From Candidatus Ancillula prorhinotermitis (GTDB lineage Bacteria > Actinomycetota > Actinomycetes > Actinomycetales > Bifidobacteriaceae), in contig JAITGF010000005.1 in NCBI GenBank assembly GCA_031280795.1, positions 1 through 57,830 on the forward strand: 57,830 bases of DNA, read 5' to 3'. The notes beneath the pieces are model-generated. The model had not been told where the DNA came from. It saw only the letters and a program-made list of their open reading frames with translations, and ran no database searches. Shown one piece after another: positions 1 to 9,348 of this stretch (within the stretch, counting starts at the first letter, position 1; every line of letters starts with the position of its first letter). The position numbers and the translations under genes are program-made.

Positions 1-1377
1 GTTGGTCAAGGTCGTGGAATTTGCCCAGCCATAAAAGAGGATGGCGCTGAAAAAACCGTGGCTACCGACCTACCCTTTGATGAGACCAACTGCCTGCTTT
101 GTGGTCAATGCGTTTTAGCTTGCCCAGTGGCTGCATTGCAGGAGAAATCTGAAATCGAGAAGGTTAAAGACGCTTTAGCAGACGAATCAAAACACGTCAT
201 AGTGGCCATTGCCCCAGCCGTGCGTACAGCATTAGGTGAGCTTTTTGGTATGCCACTTGGCACAGATGTTACTGGTAAGATATACACTGCACTACGCGAG
301 CTAGGATTCAATAAAGTGTTCGATATCAACTTTGCCGCTGATGTGACGATCATGGAAGAAGGCACTGAACTTCTGCAGCGCCTAGGAGTCGTGGAAGGCG
401 GTCATGGTGAGCCGAAATTCCCCATGTACACGTCTTGTTGCCCAGGCTGGGTACGTTTAGTCGATAATTATGCACCAGAGCTTTATGGAAACATTTCTAG
501 TGCTAAATCACCGCAGCAGATTTTTGGAGCAGCATCTAAGTATTACTACCCGAAAGTTTCAGGTGTTGAAGCGAAAGATGTTTACACGGTAACAATCATG
601 CCTTGTACAGCTAAGAAGTTCGAAGCTCAAAGAGATGGTATGTACGGTGCGTCTGGAGACCCTGAGAACCGTGATATTGATGCAGTGTTGACTACTCGTG
701 AGCTAGCTGAAATGATTAAGAAGACTAAGAATCCCGATGGTAAAAAAATCGATTTCGCAAATCTTGAAGATGGTGTGGCTGACCCGTCGATGGGAGAGTA
801 CACGGGTGCTGGGACGATTTTTGGCGTTTCGGGTGGCGTTATGGAGGCCGCCCTTCGAACAGCAGCTGACTTAGCATCTGGTCAGTCGATCGATAATGTC
901 GACTACGAGGCCGTAGAAGGGTTTGATGGCGTCCGCGAAGCTACAGTGCCGCTAACCCTTAAAGATGGAAGTGTCATCAACTTAGAGGTAGCAGTAGTTA
1001 ACGGTGCAGCGAATTTCTTCAAGCTTCGCGACGAGGGCGATCTTAACAAGTACCATTTTATCGAAGTTATGGTCTGCCTCGGGGGCTGTATAAATGGTGG
1101 TGGTCAACCCCATGTCAACTCGCATGATAAACTTGACTACGCTGTCGGCAAAGATAGTTGCCCACTTTCTGGTCATTTTGCAGGGACTGGTGACTTCTTA
1201 CCGGAGTTTGTGCTTAAGCGCGCCTCAGTACTTCGCAAACAAGATAGAGATGGTAAATTTACTGATAGGAAGCGCAAATCACATGAAAACGCTGAAGTGC
1301 AGAAAATGTATGAAACTCTAGGCGTTGAACCATCTCAAGGTATTGCGCATGAACTCTTCCACGTCGACTACTCATAA
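1..1377 (+). CDS. hydA: [FeFe]-hydrogenase catalytic subunit, 5'-truncated
   Basis: Reduces protons to H2 (or oxidises H2) with electrons from ferredoxin, in the cytoplasm. The frame is open from base 1, so the N-terminus lies outside the window; GTG at 58 is only an internal codon. A second [4Fe-4S] ferredoxin motif (CxxCxxCxxxCP) is at bases 91-126. All three H-cluster signatures are intact: TSCCPGW at 430-450, MPCTAKK at 598-618, and the third motif with its CxGGCxxGGGQP core at about 1063-1110. The first ferredoxin cluster and any [2Fe-2S] domain must lie upstream. The protein ends soon after the usual C-terminal region. An active H-cluster enzyme also needs the HydE, HydF and HydG maturases, which are not in this window. 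Identification is secure; whether it is monomeric or part of an electron-bifurcating complex cannot be told. Confidence 0.95.
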   Translation, partial: VGQGRGICPAIKEDGAEKTVATDLPFDETNCLLCGQCVLACPVAALQEKSEIEKVKDALADESKHVIVAIAPAVRTALGELFGMPLGTDVTGKIYTALRELGFNKVFDINFAADVTIMEEGTELLQRLGVVEGGHGEPKFPMYTSCCPGWVRLVDNYAPELYGNISSAKSPQQIFGAASKYYYPKVSGVEAKDVYTVTIMPCTAKKFEAQRDGMYGASGDPENRDIDAVLTTRELAEMIKKTKNPDGKKIDFANLEDGVADPSMGEYTGAGTIFGVSGGVMEAALRTAADLASGQSIDNVDYEAVEGFDGVREATVPLTLKDGSVINLEVAVVNGAANFFKLRDEGDLNKYHFIEVMVCLGGCINGGGQPHVNSHDKLDYAVGKDSCPLSGHFAGTGDFLPEFVLKRASVLRKQDRDGKFTDRKRKSHENAEVQKMYETLGVEPSQGIAHELFHVDYS

Positions 1378-1382
1378 TGTGC

Positions 1383-1388
1383 TATAAT
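1383..1388 (+). promoter_or_regulatory. Extended -10 promoter of valS
   Basis: TATAAT preceded by TG-N sits between the hydrogenase stop and the valS ATG. The expected start point leaves a leader of about 5 nt. No good -35 is seen. Confidence 0.6.
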
Positions 1389-1399
1389 AGGATTGGTAG

Positions 1400-4072
1400 A
1401 TGAAAGAAATACCCACTAAAGCGTCTGTTGACGGTATTGAAGACCCTTTGATTAAGTCTTGGGATGACTTATCGCTATACAATTTTAAGCGTGACACTAG
1501 CCAGAAAGTCTACTCGATTGATACTCCTCCGCCCACAGTTTCAGGTTCCCTGCACGTAGGTCACGTTTTTTCTTATACGCATACGGATATCATCGCTCGC
1601 TACAAGCGTATGTGTGGCTACAACGTTTTTTACCCGATGGGTTTCGATGACAATGGCTTACCAACTGAGCGCCGTGTACAGAATTATTATGGTGTGCGAC
1701 CAGACATATCCACACCTTACGACCCGAATTTCACGCCACCTTTTGAAGGGACTGACAAGAGCCTAAAAGCTAGCGACCAAGTACCTGTTTCAAGGCAGAA
1801 CTTTATCGAACTATGCCAAAAGCTCTCTACGCAAGACGAGATCAAGTTCAAGGAACTATGGCAAAGGTTGGGTATTTCGGTCGACTGGAATCAAACCTAC
1901 CAAACCATTGATGCACGCTCAAGACGCGTGGCTCAAAAGGCCTTTTTGCGCAACCTTGAGCGAGGGCAGGCCTATCAAATGGAGTCGCCAGTGCTGTGGG
2001 ATATCACTTACCAAACCGCTGTGGCACAAGCCGAGCTAGAAGCTAGGGAGTACCCCGGTGCATACCATAAGCTAGTGTTCCATGCTGCAGATAATGCATC
2101 GGGGGAGCATGGCGGAGATATCATGATCGAAACAACCCGCCCCGAGCTACTAGTGGCATGTGTTGCGCTTATTGCTCACCCCGACGATACTCGCTATCAG
2201 CACCTTTTCGGTAAAACTGCTACGTCACCACTTTTTGACGTGCCAGTACCGATTCTAGCACATAAAGCAGCCCAGATGGATAAAGGCGCTGGTATCGCTA
2301 TGTGCTGTACGTTTGGTGACCAGACTGACATCGAATGGTGGCGCGACCTTAATCTAGAGATGCGATCTGTTATGTCCAAAAATGGGCGCATCATCACCGA
2401 TAATGTTTCATGGGTGGAATCTCAGCGTGGGCTCAATCTACTTCAAGAGATTAACACCAAAACTGCCTTTAGTGCCCGCGAGATAATCGTTAGCGCGCTT
2501 CGTGAATCAGGTGAGATGATCGGCGAGCCTGAAGCGACTACACGTATGACTAACTATTTCGAAAAGGGTGACAAGCCACTTGAGATCGTCACTAGTCGCC
2601 AGTGGTATATAACCAATGGTGGTAAAGACGCTAGCTTAAATACTGAGTTGATCGAGCGCGGCAATGAGTTAGAATTCTACCCCGAATTCATGCGTGCACG
2701 CTATAAGAACTGGGTCGAAGGCTTAAATAGTGACTGGCTAATTTCTCGCCAACGCTTCTTTGGAGTCGCCTTCCCGCTCTGGTATAAAGTGTTGAAAAGT
2801 GGGGAAGTAGATTACTCTGAAATCATCACCCCTGATGAAAGCGCCTTACCGGTTGACCCCACTACCGATGTTCCACCAGGATTTGAAGCCAGCGATCGCG
2901 GTGTTCCGGGTGGTTTTGTGGCCGAAACTGACGTTATGGACACATGGGCAACTTCTTCGCTTACGCCACAAATCGCCTGTGGGTGGGAAGAGCCCGAAGA
3001 CGGAGAAAAGGCTAACTTAAACGATTTCAGCAAGCTCTACCCGATGAGTTTACGCCCCCAAGGTCAGGACATTATCCGTACGTGGCTTTTTTCAACAGTG
3101 GTGCGTGCACACCTAGAAAGCGACTCACTGCCTTGGAAGCGGGCAGGCATTTCAGGGTGGATTTTGGACCCTGACCGTAAGAAGATGTCCAAATCCAAAG
3201 GAAATGTGATAACGCCAATGCCACTACTTGAACAGTACGGATCTGATGCTGTGCGCTACTGGGCAAGTTCAGCTAAGCTCGGGGTCGATGCCACTTTTGA
3301 CGAAGGGCAGATGAAGATTGGTCGTCGCTTGAGCATGAAAGTGCTGAATGTGTCGAAATTCGTCCTCAGTATGCAAGATGATTTATGTGGCGATTTTAAG
3401 GAAAACTTCAACAATAGTGCCGTAATCTGCCCCCTGGATATCGCACTGCTTGCTAAGCTTAATGAAACTAGTATGAGGGCGACAGACTACTTTGAGCGCT
3501 ACGACCACGCTGGGGCTTTAGAAGTAGTCGAGGCATTTTTCTGGGAGTTTTGTGATGATTATGTAGAGCTCGTAAAGCGTCGTGCTTACAATCGCGAAGA
3601 CGAAAATGGTGTTCAAACATATTCCACTACTGAGTCGGACTCTGCAAAGGTTGCCCTCACGCTCGCACTAAAGCAGATCTTAAAGCTTCTTGCCCCATTT
3701 ATACCGTTTGCCACCGATGAGGCTTACTCATGGTTTAACGATTCGAGCGTACATATATCAAAGTGGCGCGGTGAATACCGCCTAGATGGTGATGCTGACT
3801 ATGCTGATTTGGTAACGACTTGGGAGGCTGCGACGTTAGCCCTCGAAGCATTAAGGCGTGTGAAATCCGAGGCGAAGATGGCGATGAATGCGCCCTTAAT
3901 GTATGCAAAACTGCAAGTACCGGCTAGTGCATCTACACGTATAAAAAGCATCCAAGAAGATTTGAAAGCCACATTAAATATCACCGGTGATCTAGGTATA
4001 GAATGCACTGAAGATGATTCGATGAGTGATCTTTATAGTGTGAAAGATGTGACCTGGGAGGAAAGTTTATGA
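1400..4072 (+). CDS. valS: Valyl-tRNA synthetase
   Basis: Charges tRNA-Val with valine (class I synthetase, cytoplasm). The 890-residue protein has the HIGH-type motif GSLHVGH at about residues 49-55 and the KMSKS motif (KKMSKSKGN) near residue 595, with the CP1 editing domain between them. The length fits shorter bacterial ValRS forms. ATG 1400 is chosen because the synthetase fold begins directly after it and an extended -10 lies just upstream. The last bases, TTTATGA, also hold the ATG and Shine-Dalgarno region of the next gene, so the two would be translationally coupled. Confidence 0.96.
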   Translation: MKEIPTKASVDGIEDPLIKSWDDLSLYNFKRDTSQKVYSIDTPPPTVSGSLHVGHVFSYTHTDIIARYKRMCGYNVFYPMGFDDNGLPTERRVQNYYGVRPDISTPYDPNFTPPFEGTDKSLKASDQVPVSRQNFIELCQKLSTQDEIKFKELWQRLGISVDWNQTYQTIDARSRRVAQKAFLRNLERGQAYQMESPVLWDITYQTAVAQAELEAREYPGAYHKLVFHAADNASGEHGGDIMIETTRPELLVACVALIAHPDDTRYQHLFGKTATSPLFDVPVPILAHKAAQMDKGAGIAMCCTFGDQTDIEWWRDLNLEMRSVMSKNGRIITDNVSWVESQRGLNLLQEINTKTAFSAREIIVSALRESGEMIGEPEATTRMTNYFEKGDKPLEIVTSRQWYITNGGKDASLNTELIERGNELEFYPEFMRARYKNWVEGLNSDWLISRQRFFGVAFPLWYKVLKSGEVDYSEIITPDESALPVDPTTDVPPGFEASDRGVPGGFVAETDVMDTWATSSLTPQIACGWEEPEDGEKANLNDFSKLYPMSLRPQGQDIIRTWLFSTVVRAHLESDSLPWKRAGISGWILDPDRKKMSKSKGNVITPMPLLEQYGSDAVRYWASSAKLGVDATFDEGQMKIGRRLSMKVLNVSKFVLSMQDDLCGDFKENFNNSAVICPLDIALLAKLNETSMRATDYFERYDHAGALEVVEAFFWEFCDDYVELVKRRAYNREDENGVQTYSTTESDSAKVALTLALKQILKLLAPFIPFATDEAYSWFNDSSVHISKWRGEYRLDGDADYADLVTTWEAATLALEALRRVKSEAKMAMNAPLMYAKLQVPASASTRIKSIQEDLKATLNITGDLGIECTEDDSMSDLYSVKDVTWEESL

Positions 4073-5486
4073 TTCCCAAATTAATTAACGGCTTAATTAA
4101 CAACCTAAAGAGTCGACAATATATATATATATAATATTTTTTGTATTTAGCTTACTTGTATTTCACTTTTCTTTTAAGTTTTTCGACTCCACGGGGGTCG
4201 GTGACTGGCAGTGGTTCTATAATAAAACTTGTCCAGAAAATCATTCATTGAACTGCTCTACGAAGAATGCGATGTTTCGCTATTTAAATTGGTCCTCTAG
4301 ATTGAGTATCGAAATTCTTGTCACTTTCCTCGCAGATAAAATATTACTCTGGAAAATTATGTCTGCATCTTTTTTGGTCTTGCTATTCCATTCAATTCAC
4401 CGAGTAATTAGTCATGCAATAAAAAATAAGGGAATAATAAATCCAATCATAACTATTATGACTTTTACAATCTTAATTACTGATGTATTGTTTAATTATT
4501 CTGCAGGTATTTATGCTAGTTCAATCAATTATCTATACCCGCTAGCATGCGCACTCTATGGAATAAGTATATTTATTAGAAGTGACAGGGCTCAAAAGTA
4601 CAAATATTTCATAGCAACATTCGCATTGATATTTTCAGTATTTAATGAACAAATCGCACTTGCTATTCTAGTATTATCAACAATTAGGATTGCGTACATA
4701 ATACTACGAAGACCCATTGCAATGCCGTTTGGTAAACGTAGTGTTATTCAACGTGTAGTTCCGTTTACACTCTCTTTTGCAGGCGTTTTGAATGTCATAT
4801 TATGCCCAGGAAATCATGTTCGTCAGCAAGGCGAAGTCACGACTTTTTTTCCGGCTTTTGGAACCTTAAATTTACCGGCTAAAATAGCATTAGGGATTGA
4901 CTCGACTTTCGCATACCTAACCTCTCAAAGCTTTCTCTTGTTTTATCTAATTGTGATTGCAATTTCGGCAATATTATTACTGAAAAATAAGCCAATCCAG
5001 TCTTTAGTTTGCGCTGTCTTTGCTATATTTTGCTTCCTACCCCATATTGTAGCAGTGGCAGATTATTCCAAGGTACCGATGGTCTTTAATGTTTCTCAAA
5101 TTTTTTCCAATAGCGTCGTTTCTGTGGATTTAAGTTTAGCTTTTATGAAGTCAATATCATTACATTTATATTATCTACTAGTATTTTTGGGCATTATTAT
5201 TGTGCTGATAATGTTATATAAGTATTCTAAGCGCAGACTGCATGTTGCTTTGATATCCCTTGGAATATTATTGAGACTTGCGGTTTCCTTTTCACCGGCT
5301 GTTCTAATTTCTGAAACTAGACCTTTTTTGATAACGTTTATTTGTTTTTACATCGCATTATTCTTAATTGGTGACGAACTACTTAGTACTGTGCTTGGCA
5401 AAAACAACAACGCGAAGGAAGTAGGTGTTACGAGCGACTCAAACGATCGACCACCGGCTAACCGGACTGCACGTAGCAGCCAATAA
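4069..5486 (+). CDS. Polytopic membrane protein, frame broken at (AT)7 (possibly phase-variable)
   Basis: Function is not recognised. A well-spaced Shine-Dalgarno (GGAGGAAAG) and ATG 4069 overlap the valS stop. This frame reads about 20 residues and stops in an (AT)7 tract. The long frame, open from 4101 to 5486, continues in another phase and has about ten hydrophobic segments, an apparent outward loop after the first one, and a polar C-terminal tail. Losing one AT unit, or gaining two, fuses the two frames into one protein of about 470 residues with no gap in the first membrane helix. As written, only starts downstream such as TTG 4248 could be used, and these drop the first helix. The region is more AT-rich than its neighbours, which suggests acquisition. 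The topology recalls glycan-related membrane proteins, but I make no functional call. It could be a plain pseudogene or a sequencing error instead. Confidence 0.6.
4119..4132 (+). repeat. (AT)7 dinucleotide tract
   Basis: Seven consecutive AT units lie inside the 5' coding part of the membrane protein gene. A change of -1 or +2 units would restore one continuous reading frame from ATG 4069. Short dinucleotide tracts are prone to slippage. Confidence 0.8.
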
Positions 5487-5491
5487 CGTGT

Positions 5492-5497
5492 TATAAT
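5492..5497 (+). promoter_or_regulatory. Extended -10 promoter of the MFS gene
   Basis: TATAAT, preceded by TG-T, is 10 nt before the TTG start at 5508. It gives a leader of only a few nucleotides. Confidence 0.55.
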
Positions 5498-5507
5498 ATG
5501 ATTAGAA

Positions 5508-6740
5508 TTGGTTACTAAATCCTTTGCTAAGGAAGAATTTGTCGCTGTGCACCCGCTCAGTCATACTGTGTTGCGCTTTATCATACTGCGGTTTTGCACA
5601 CAAATGTCTGTGCAAATGCTTGCCGTTGCTGTAGGTTATGAAATCTACGAGATTACTCGCTCTCCGCTTTGGCTAGGGCTTTCAGGGCTTGTGCAGTTTT
5701 TTCCACGCGTACTTTTCATGCTCCCAAGTGGCCAGGCTGCTGACAGGTATGACCGCAGGCGCCTAGGGGCATTCACCCAGTTTGGCGTGTCGATTTGCGC
5801 TACCATACTACTAATCACTTCGCTGACGCATACAGTTACCGCTATACTGATGTTAGTGATTGTTTTTAGTTACGGTACAGCCTTCGCTTTCCAGGGGCCA
5901 GCCCTCGTGTCGTTACTACCGAATCTTGTGTCTAAAGAGGATTTCCCAAAAGCTACCGCCAGGGTTTCCTCAATGCAGCAGGCTGCCATAATAGTGGGAC
6001 CAGCTGTGGCAGGTTTTCTGTACATCGCCGGCGCATATGTGGTCTACTCGCTAATTTTAGTGTTTAACGTTACGTCTATCGTGCTAGTGTTAAGCTTGCG
6101 TCGAGAGCATATAAAACGCACAGAGTTCAAGAATGCCCCGGAGTCGCCATTAGCCGGGCTTCGCTACATCCGCAAAAATAAGGGGCTTTTTGGAGCGATT
6201 ACACTAGATATGTTTGCAGTGCTTTTCTCTGGGGTCACCGCACTTCTGCCGATTTTCGCTGAAGAAGTCCTGCACTCAGGGCCAGTTGGTTTTGGTTTTA
6301 TGCGAGCAGCCCCAGCAGTTGGCGCCTTAATCATGGCTGGATACTTATCATTTAGGCCAGTTTTGCACCGCACAGGTAAGGTTATGTTCGCAGCTGTGGG
6401 GGCATATGGTCTTTTTACTATCGCTTTCGCTTTCTCTACTAACATCATCTTATCAGTCGTGTTTTTGATAGTGCTAGGTCTTGTCGACCAAGTCTCAGTG
6501 GTGATTCGCTCTACCTATACCCAAGTAGTCACTACTGATGATGTGCGCGGGAGGGTTACTGCAGTAAATTTTGTCTTCATAGGTGCTTCAAATCAGCTTG
6601 GTGAGTTTGAGTCGGGAGTGGTAGCATCGCTGATAGGTACAGTGCCTGCGGTGATCTTCGGTGGTGTGTGCACATTGGCAATTGTGGCAATTTGGTACAA
6701 AGCATTCCCTGTATTAAGCAATCTCGACAAGATAGAATGA
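5508..6740 (+). CDS. MFS transporter, DHA3/EntS-like drug or metabolite exporter
   Basis: Predicted proton-coupled exporter of the inner membrane, about 410 residues with 12 hydrophobic segments. The MFS loop 2-3 signature is visible (GQAADRYDRRR, around residues 74-84). The N-terminal half resembles the EntS/MFS_3 branch, with a PALVSLLPNLV-type segment after helix 4. The frame opens after a TGA at 5499, so the start is TTG 5508 or GTG 5547; TTG is favoured by its closeness to the -10. The substrate cannot be inferred. The gene stands alone between the membrane protein and pyk. Confidence 0.85.
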   Translation: MVTKSFAKEEFVAVHPLSHTVLRFIILRFCTQMSVQMLAVAVGYEIYEITRSPLWLGLSGLVQFFPRVLFMLPSGQAADRYDRRRLGAFTQFGVSICATILLITSLTHTVTAILMLVIVFSYGTAFAFQGPALVSLLPNLVSKEDFPKATARVSSMQQAAIIVGPAVAGFLYIAGAYVVYSLILVFNVTSIVLVLSLRREHIKRTEFKNAPESPLAGLRYIRKNKGLFGAITLDMFAVLFSGVTALLPIFAEEVLHSGPVGFGFMRAAPAVGALIMAGYLSFRPVLHRTGKVMFAAVGAYGLFTIAFAFSTNIILSVVFLIVLGLVDQVSVVIRSTYTQVVTTDDVRGRVTAVNFVFIGASNQLGEFESGVVASLIGTVPAVIFGGVCTLAIVAIWYKAFPVLSNLDKIE

Positions 6741-6779
6741 TAATTCCCAAGTTCTCTCACGCGCAACAAAAAGTTGTGA

Positions 6780-6785
6780 TATAAT
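6780..6785 (+). promoter_or_regulatory. Extended -10 promoter of pyk-pta
   Basis: TGATATAAT box. A leader of about 60 nt follows and ends in a strong Shine-Dalgarno (AAAGGAGAG, 6840-6848) before ATG 6855. Confidence 0.7.
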
Positions 6786-6854
6786 AGTGGTATAGAGTTG
6801 TTAAAGAACATAGTGTATGCGCATAATAAGCGCTCAACGGAAAGGAGAGCGTAG

Positions 6855-8291
6855 ATGTCTCGTCGCGCGAAAATTGTAAGTACTATCGGGCCTGCTACTG
6901 AAAGCCTAGAGCAGATGACACGTTTAGTTGAAGCTGGCATGGATGTAGCAAGATTGAATCGTTCACATGGCACGCCAGAGGTGCACGAAGCGGTGTACAA
7001 TAATGTGCGCGAAGCTGCTCGTATCACTGGCAGAAACGTTGCTGTGCTCGTCGATTTGCAAGGTCCAAAAATCCGCCTTGGAAAGTTTGAGAATGATGAA
7101 AAATACCAGCTAAGCGATGGTCAAATTGTTACCATTACAGTTGATGATATTTTAGGCACGAAGCAAAGTGACGGTTCCATATTAGTTGGCACTACTTACA
7201 AAGGTCTTCCTGGTGACGTTAAAGTTGGCGATCCGCTCTTGATCGATGATGGTAAAGTACGCCTCGAAGCTATTGCCGTTGATAGCGATACAGTTACTGC
7301 TAAAACAGTGATCGCAGGGCCAATATCGAACAACAAAGGTATCAACTTGCCTTGGGCAGCAGTAGCTGTGCCAGCACTTTCAGAAAAAGATAAGGAAGAT
7401 TTACGCTGGGCAGTGCAAATTGGTGCTGACATCATCGCGCTTTCTTTTGTGCGTAGTGCTGACGACTACGAAGATGCTCGTAAAATCATGGCTGAAGAAG
7501 GTCGTATCGTTCCGGTAATCGCTAAGGTTGAAAAGCCTCAAGCGGTAGAAAACCTTGAAGAAGTAGTTAAAGCGTTTGACGGCATTATGGTCGCTCGCGG
7601 TGATCTTGGTGTGGAAATGCCTTTAGAAGTCGTTCCACTTGTGCAAAAAGAATGCGTGGAGTTATGCCGCCGTTTTGGTAAGCCGGTGATTGTGGCAACT
7701 CAAGTTCTTGAAACCATGACTAATAACCCCGCGCCAACTCGTGCTGAAGTTTCGGACTGCGCAAACGCTATCTTAGACGGTGCTGATGCAACAATGACTT
7801 CTGGGGAAACCTCAGTTGGAGATTACCCAATCTTGACCATTGAGACTATGGCGAAGATTTCTGAGTACCAAACTTCTAACGGACTTGATCGCATACCGCC
7901 TATCAAAGGTCTTAGCATCGATGAAGGTGGCGCAATTATTGAAGGGGCTGTAGAAACTGCAGAAAGCCTGAAGGCTAAAGCAATTGTAACTCTTACATCT
8001 TCTGGCACATCTGCTCACTTAGCAAGCCGCGTACGCCCAAGTACACCTATCATAGCATTAGCGCACGATGAGCATACACGTGCTTTCTTGGCGCTTTCTT
8101 GGGGTGTGGAAGCTTATACCGTCGGAGATATTACATCAGCTGATGAGGTCTACAAGAAGGTCGATGAAGTACTACTTACTAACGGCATTGCAAATGATGG
8201 TGACGTGGTGGTCGTGCTCTCTGGTCAGCCGATTGCAAGTGTAGGTGGCACTAATTCAGTGACAGTGCATACAGTTGGTAGCGCAAAGTAG
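6855..8291 (+). CDS. pyk: Pyruvate kinase
   Basis: Converts phosphoenolpyruvate and ADP to pyruvate and ATP, the last ATP-forming step of glycolysis. The N-terminus SRRAKIVSTIGPATES is typical of the family. The active-site region VIAKVEKPQAVENL and the downstream MVARGDLGVE and TSGETSVGDYP segments are present. At 478 residues it has the usual (beta/alpha)8, B and C domains. ATG 6855 follows a clear Shine-Dalgarno. The stop is 5 nt before pta, so the pair is probably one transcript linking pyruvate formation to acetate production. Confidence 0.97.
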   Translation: MSRRAKIVSTIGPATESLEQMTRLVEAGMDVARLNRSHGTPEVHEAVYNNVREAARITGRNVAVLVDLQGPKIRLGKFENDEKYQLSDGQIVTITVDDILGTKQSDGSILVGTTYKGLPGDVKVGDPLLIDDGKVRLEAIAVDSDTVTAKTVIAGPISNNKGINLPWAAVAVPALSEKDKEDLRWAVQIGADIIALSFVRSADDYEDARKIMAEEGRIVPVIAKVEKPQAVENLEEVVKAFDGIMVARGDLGVEMPLEVVPLVQKECVELCRRFGKPVIVATQVLETMTNNPAPTRAEVSDCANAILDGADATMTSGETSVGDYPILTIETMAKISEYQTSNGLDRIPPIKGLSIDEGGAIIEGAVETAESLKAKAIVTLTSSGTSAHLASRVRPSTPIIALAHDEHTRAFLALSWGVEAYTVGDITSADEVYKKVDEVLLTNGIANDGDVVVVLSGQPIASVGGTNSVTVHTVGSAK

Positions 8292-8296
8292 GCGAT

Positions 8297-9307
8297 ATGA
8301 CATTTGCAAATGAACTCCAAGCTAAGGCGAACCAAAATGTGAAGACTATAATCCTTCCCGAACCTGAAGATGCGCGCGTTCTCAAAGCGGCTGATTCGGT
8401 TTTGGGGACTGGAGCGGTCAATGTCGTGCTGATTGGTGATGCTAAGAAAATCGCTGAGGACGCAAAAAGCCTTAATCTCCATAATATCGAACGTGCTGAA
8501 ATAATTGCCGCTGACGATGATGTACTGCTTAGTGAGGCAGCTGAGCTTTTAGCACAGATTCGTGCATCAAAAGGCTTGACCCTTGAAGAAGCTAGCAAAA
8601 TCGTAAAAGCTGATATTTCGACCTTCGCGACACTACTTGTAAAGCTTGGTAAAGCCGATGGTATGGTCTCTGGTGCGATTCACACTACTGCTGACACCAT
8701 CCGCCCAGCTTTGCAAATCATCAAGACTAAGCCTGGTCGCAAGACTGTTTCTGGTGCATTTTTCATGTGCATCCCGGGCAGTCACCGCGGCGAAGAGACG
8801 GTATTGGTATATGCGGATTGTGCAGTGAACCCAAATCCAACTCCAGAGATTATCGCCGACATCGCTTTAGCATCTAACGAAACTGCCAAGCAATTTGGGC
8901 TTGACTCAAAGGTAGCATTACTAAGCTACTCCACGGGAACTTCAGGCAAAGGCGCTGATGTTGATGCAACTGTAGAAGCAGTCGAACTCCTTGGCGCTCG
9001 AGCTAAAGATGAGGGTGTAGAAATCGAATTTGAAGGGCCCATCCAGTATGACGCCGCCACTGACGAAGAGGTTGCAAAAACTAAGATGCCCGAATCAAAG
9101 GTAGCGGGTAAAGCAACGGTTTTCGTATTCCCTGACCTTAAAAGTGGTAACATCACCTATAAAGCTGTCCAGAGGAGTGCGAACGCTCTAGCCGTCGGCC
9201 CCGTCTTACAAGGGCTTAATTCGCCGGTAAATGACTTGAGTCGTGGTGCTTTGGTAGAAGATATTGTAAACACTATTTATTTGACGGCGATTCAGGCAGG
9301 CATATGA
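8297..9307 (+). CDS. pta: Phosphate acetyltransferase, short form
   Basis: Interconverts acetyl-CoA and acetyl phosphate, feeding ATP formation by acetate kinase (not in the window). The 336-residue protein is the compact class that consists of the catalytic PTA_PTB domain alone. It begins with the typical TIILPEPEDARVLKAA segment and ends with the conserved LQGLNSPVNDLSRGA region. It lacks the long N-terminal regulatory part of the about 700-residue enzymes. It starts 5 nt after pyk with no strong ribosome site, so translation is probably coupled to pyk. Confidence 0.95.
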   Translation: MTFANELQAKANQNVKTIILPEPEDARVLKAADSVLGTGAVNVVLIGDAKKIAEDAKSLNLHNIERAEIIAADDDVLLSEAAELLAQIRASKGLTLEEASKIVKADISTFATLLVKLGKADGMVSGAIHTTADTIRPALQIIKTKPGRKTVSGAFFMCIPGSHRGEETVLVYADCAVNPNPTPEIIADIALASNETAKQFGLDSKVALLSYSTGTSGKGADVDATVEAVELLGARAKDEGVEIEFEGPIQYDAATDEEVAKTKMPESKVAGKATVFVFPDLKSGNITYKAVQRSANALAVGPVLQGLNSPVNDLSRGALVEDIVNTIYLTAIQAGI

Positions 9308-9348
9308 TGAAGGCATATAAATGAAAACATACGGAAGGGGAGTGTTAA

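Noticed and set aside
4069..6740. A genomic island around the AT-rich membrane protein
   Set aside because: There is no integrase, tRNA, transposase or flanking direct repeat; only one gene differs in composition.
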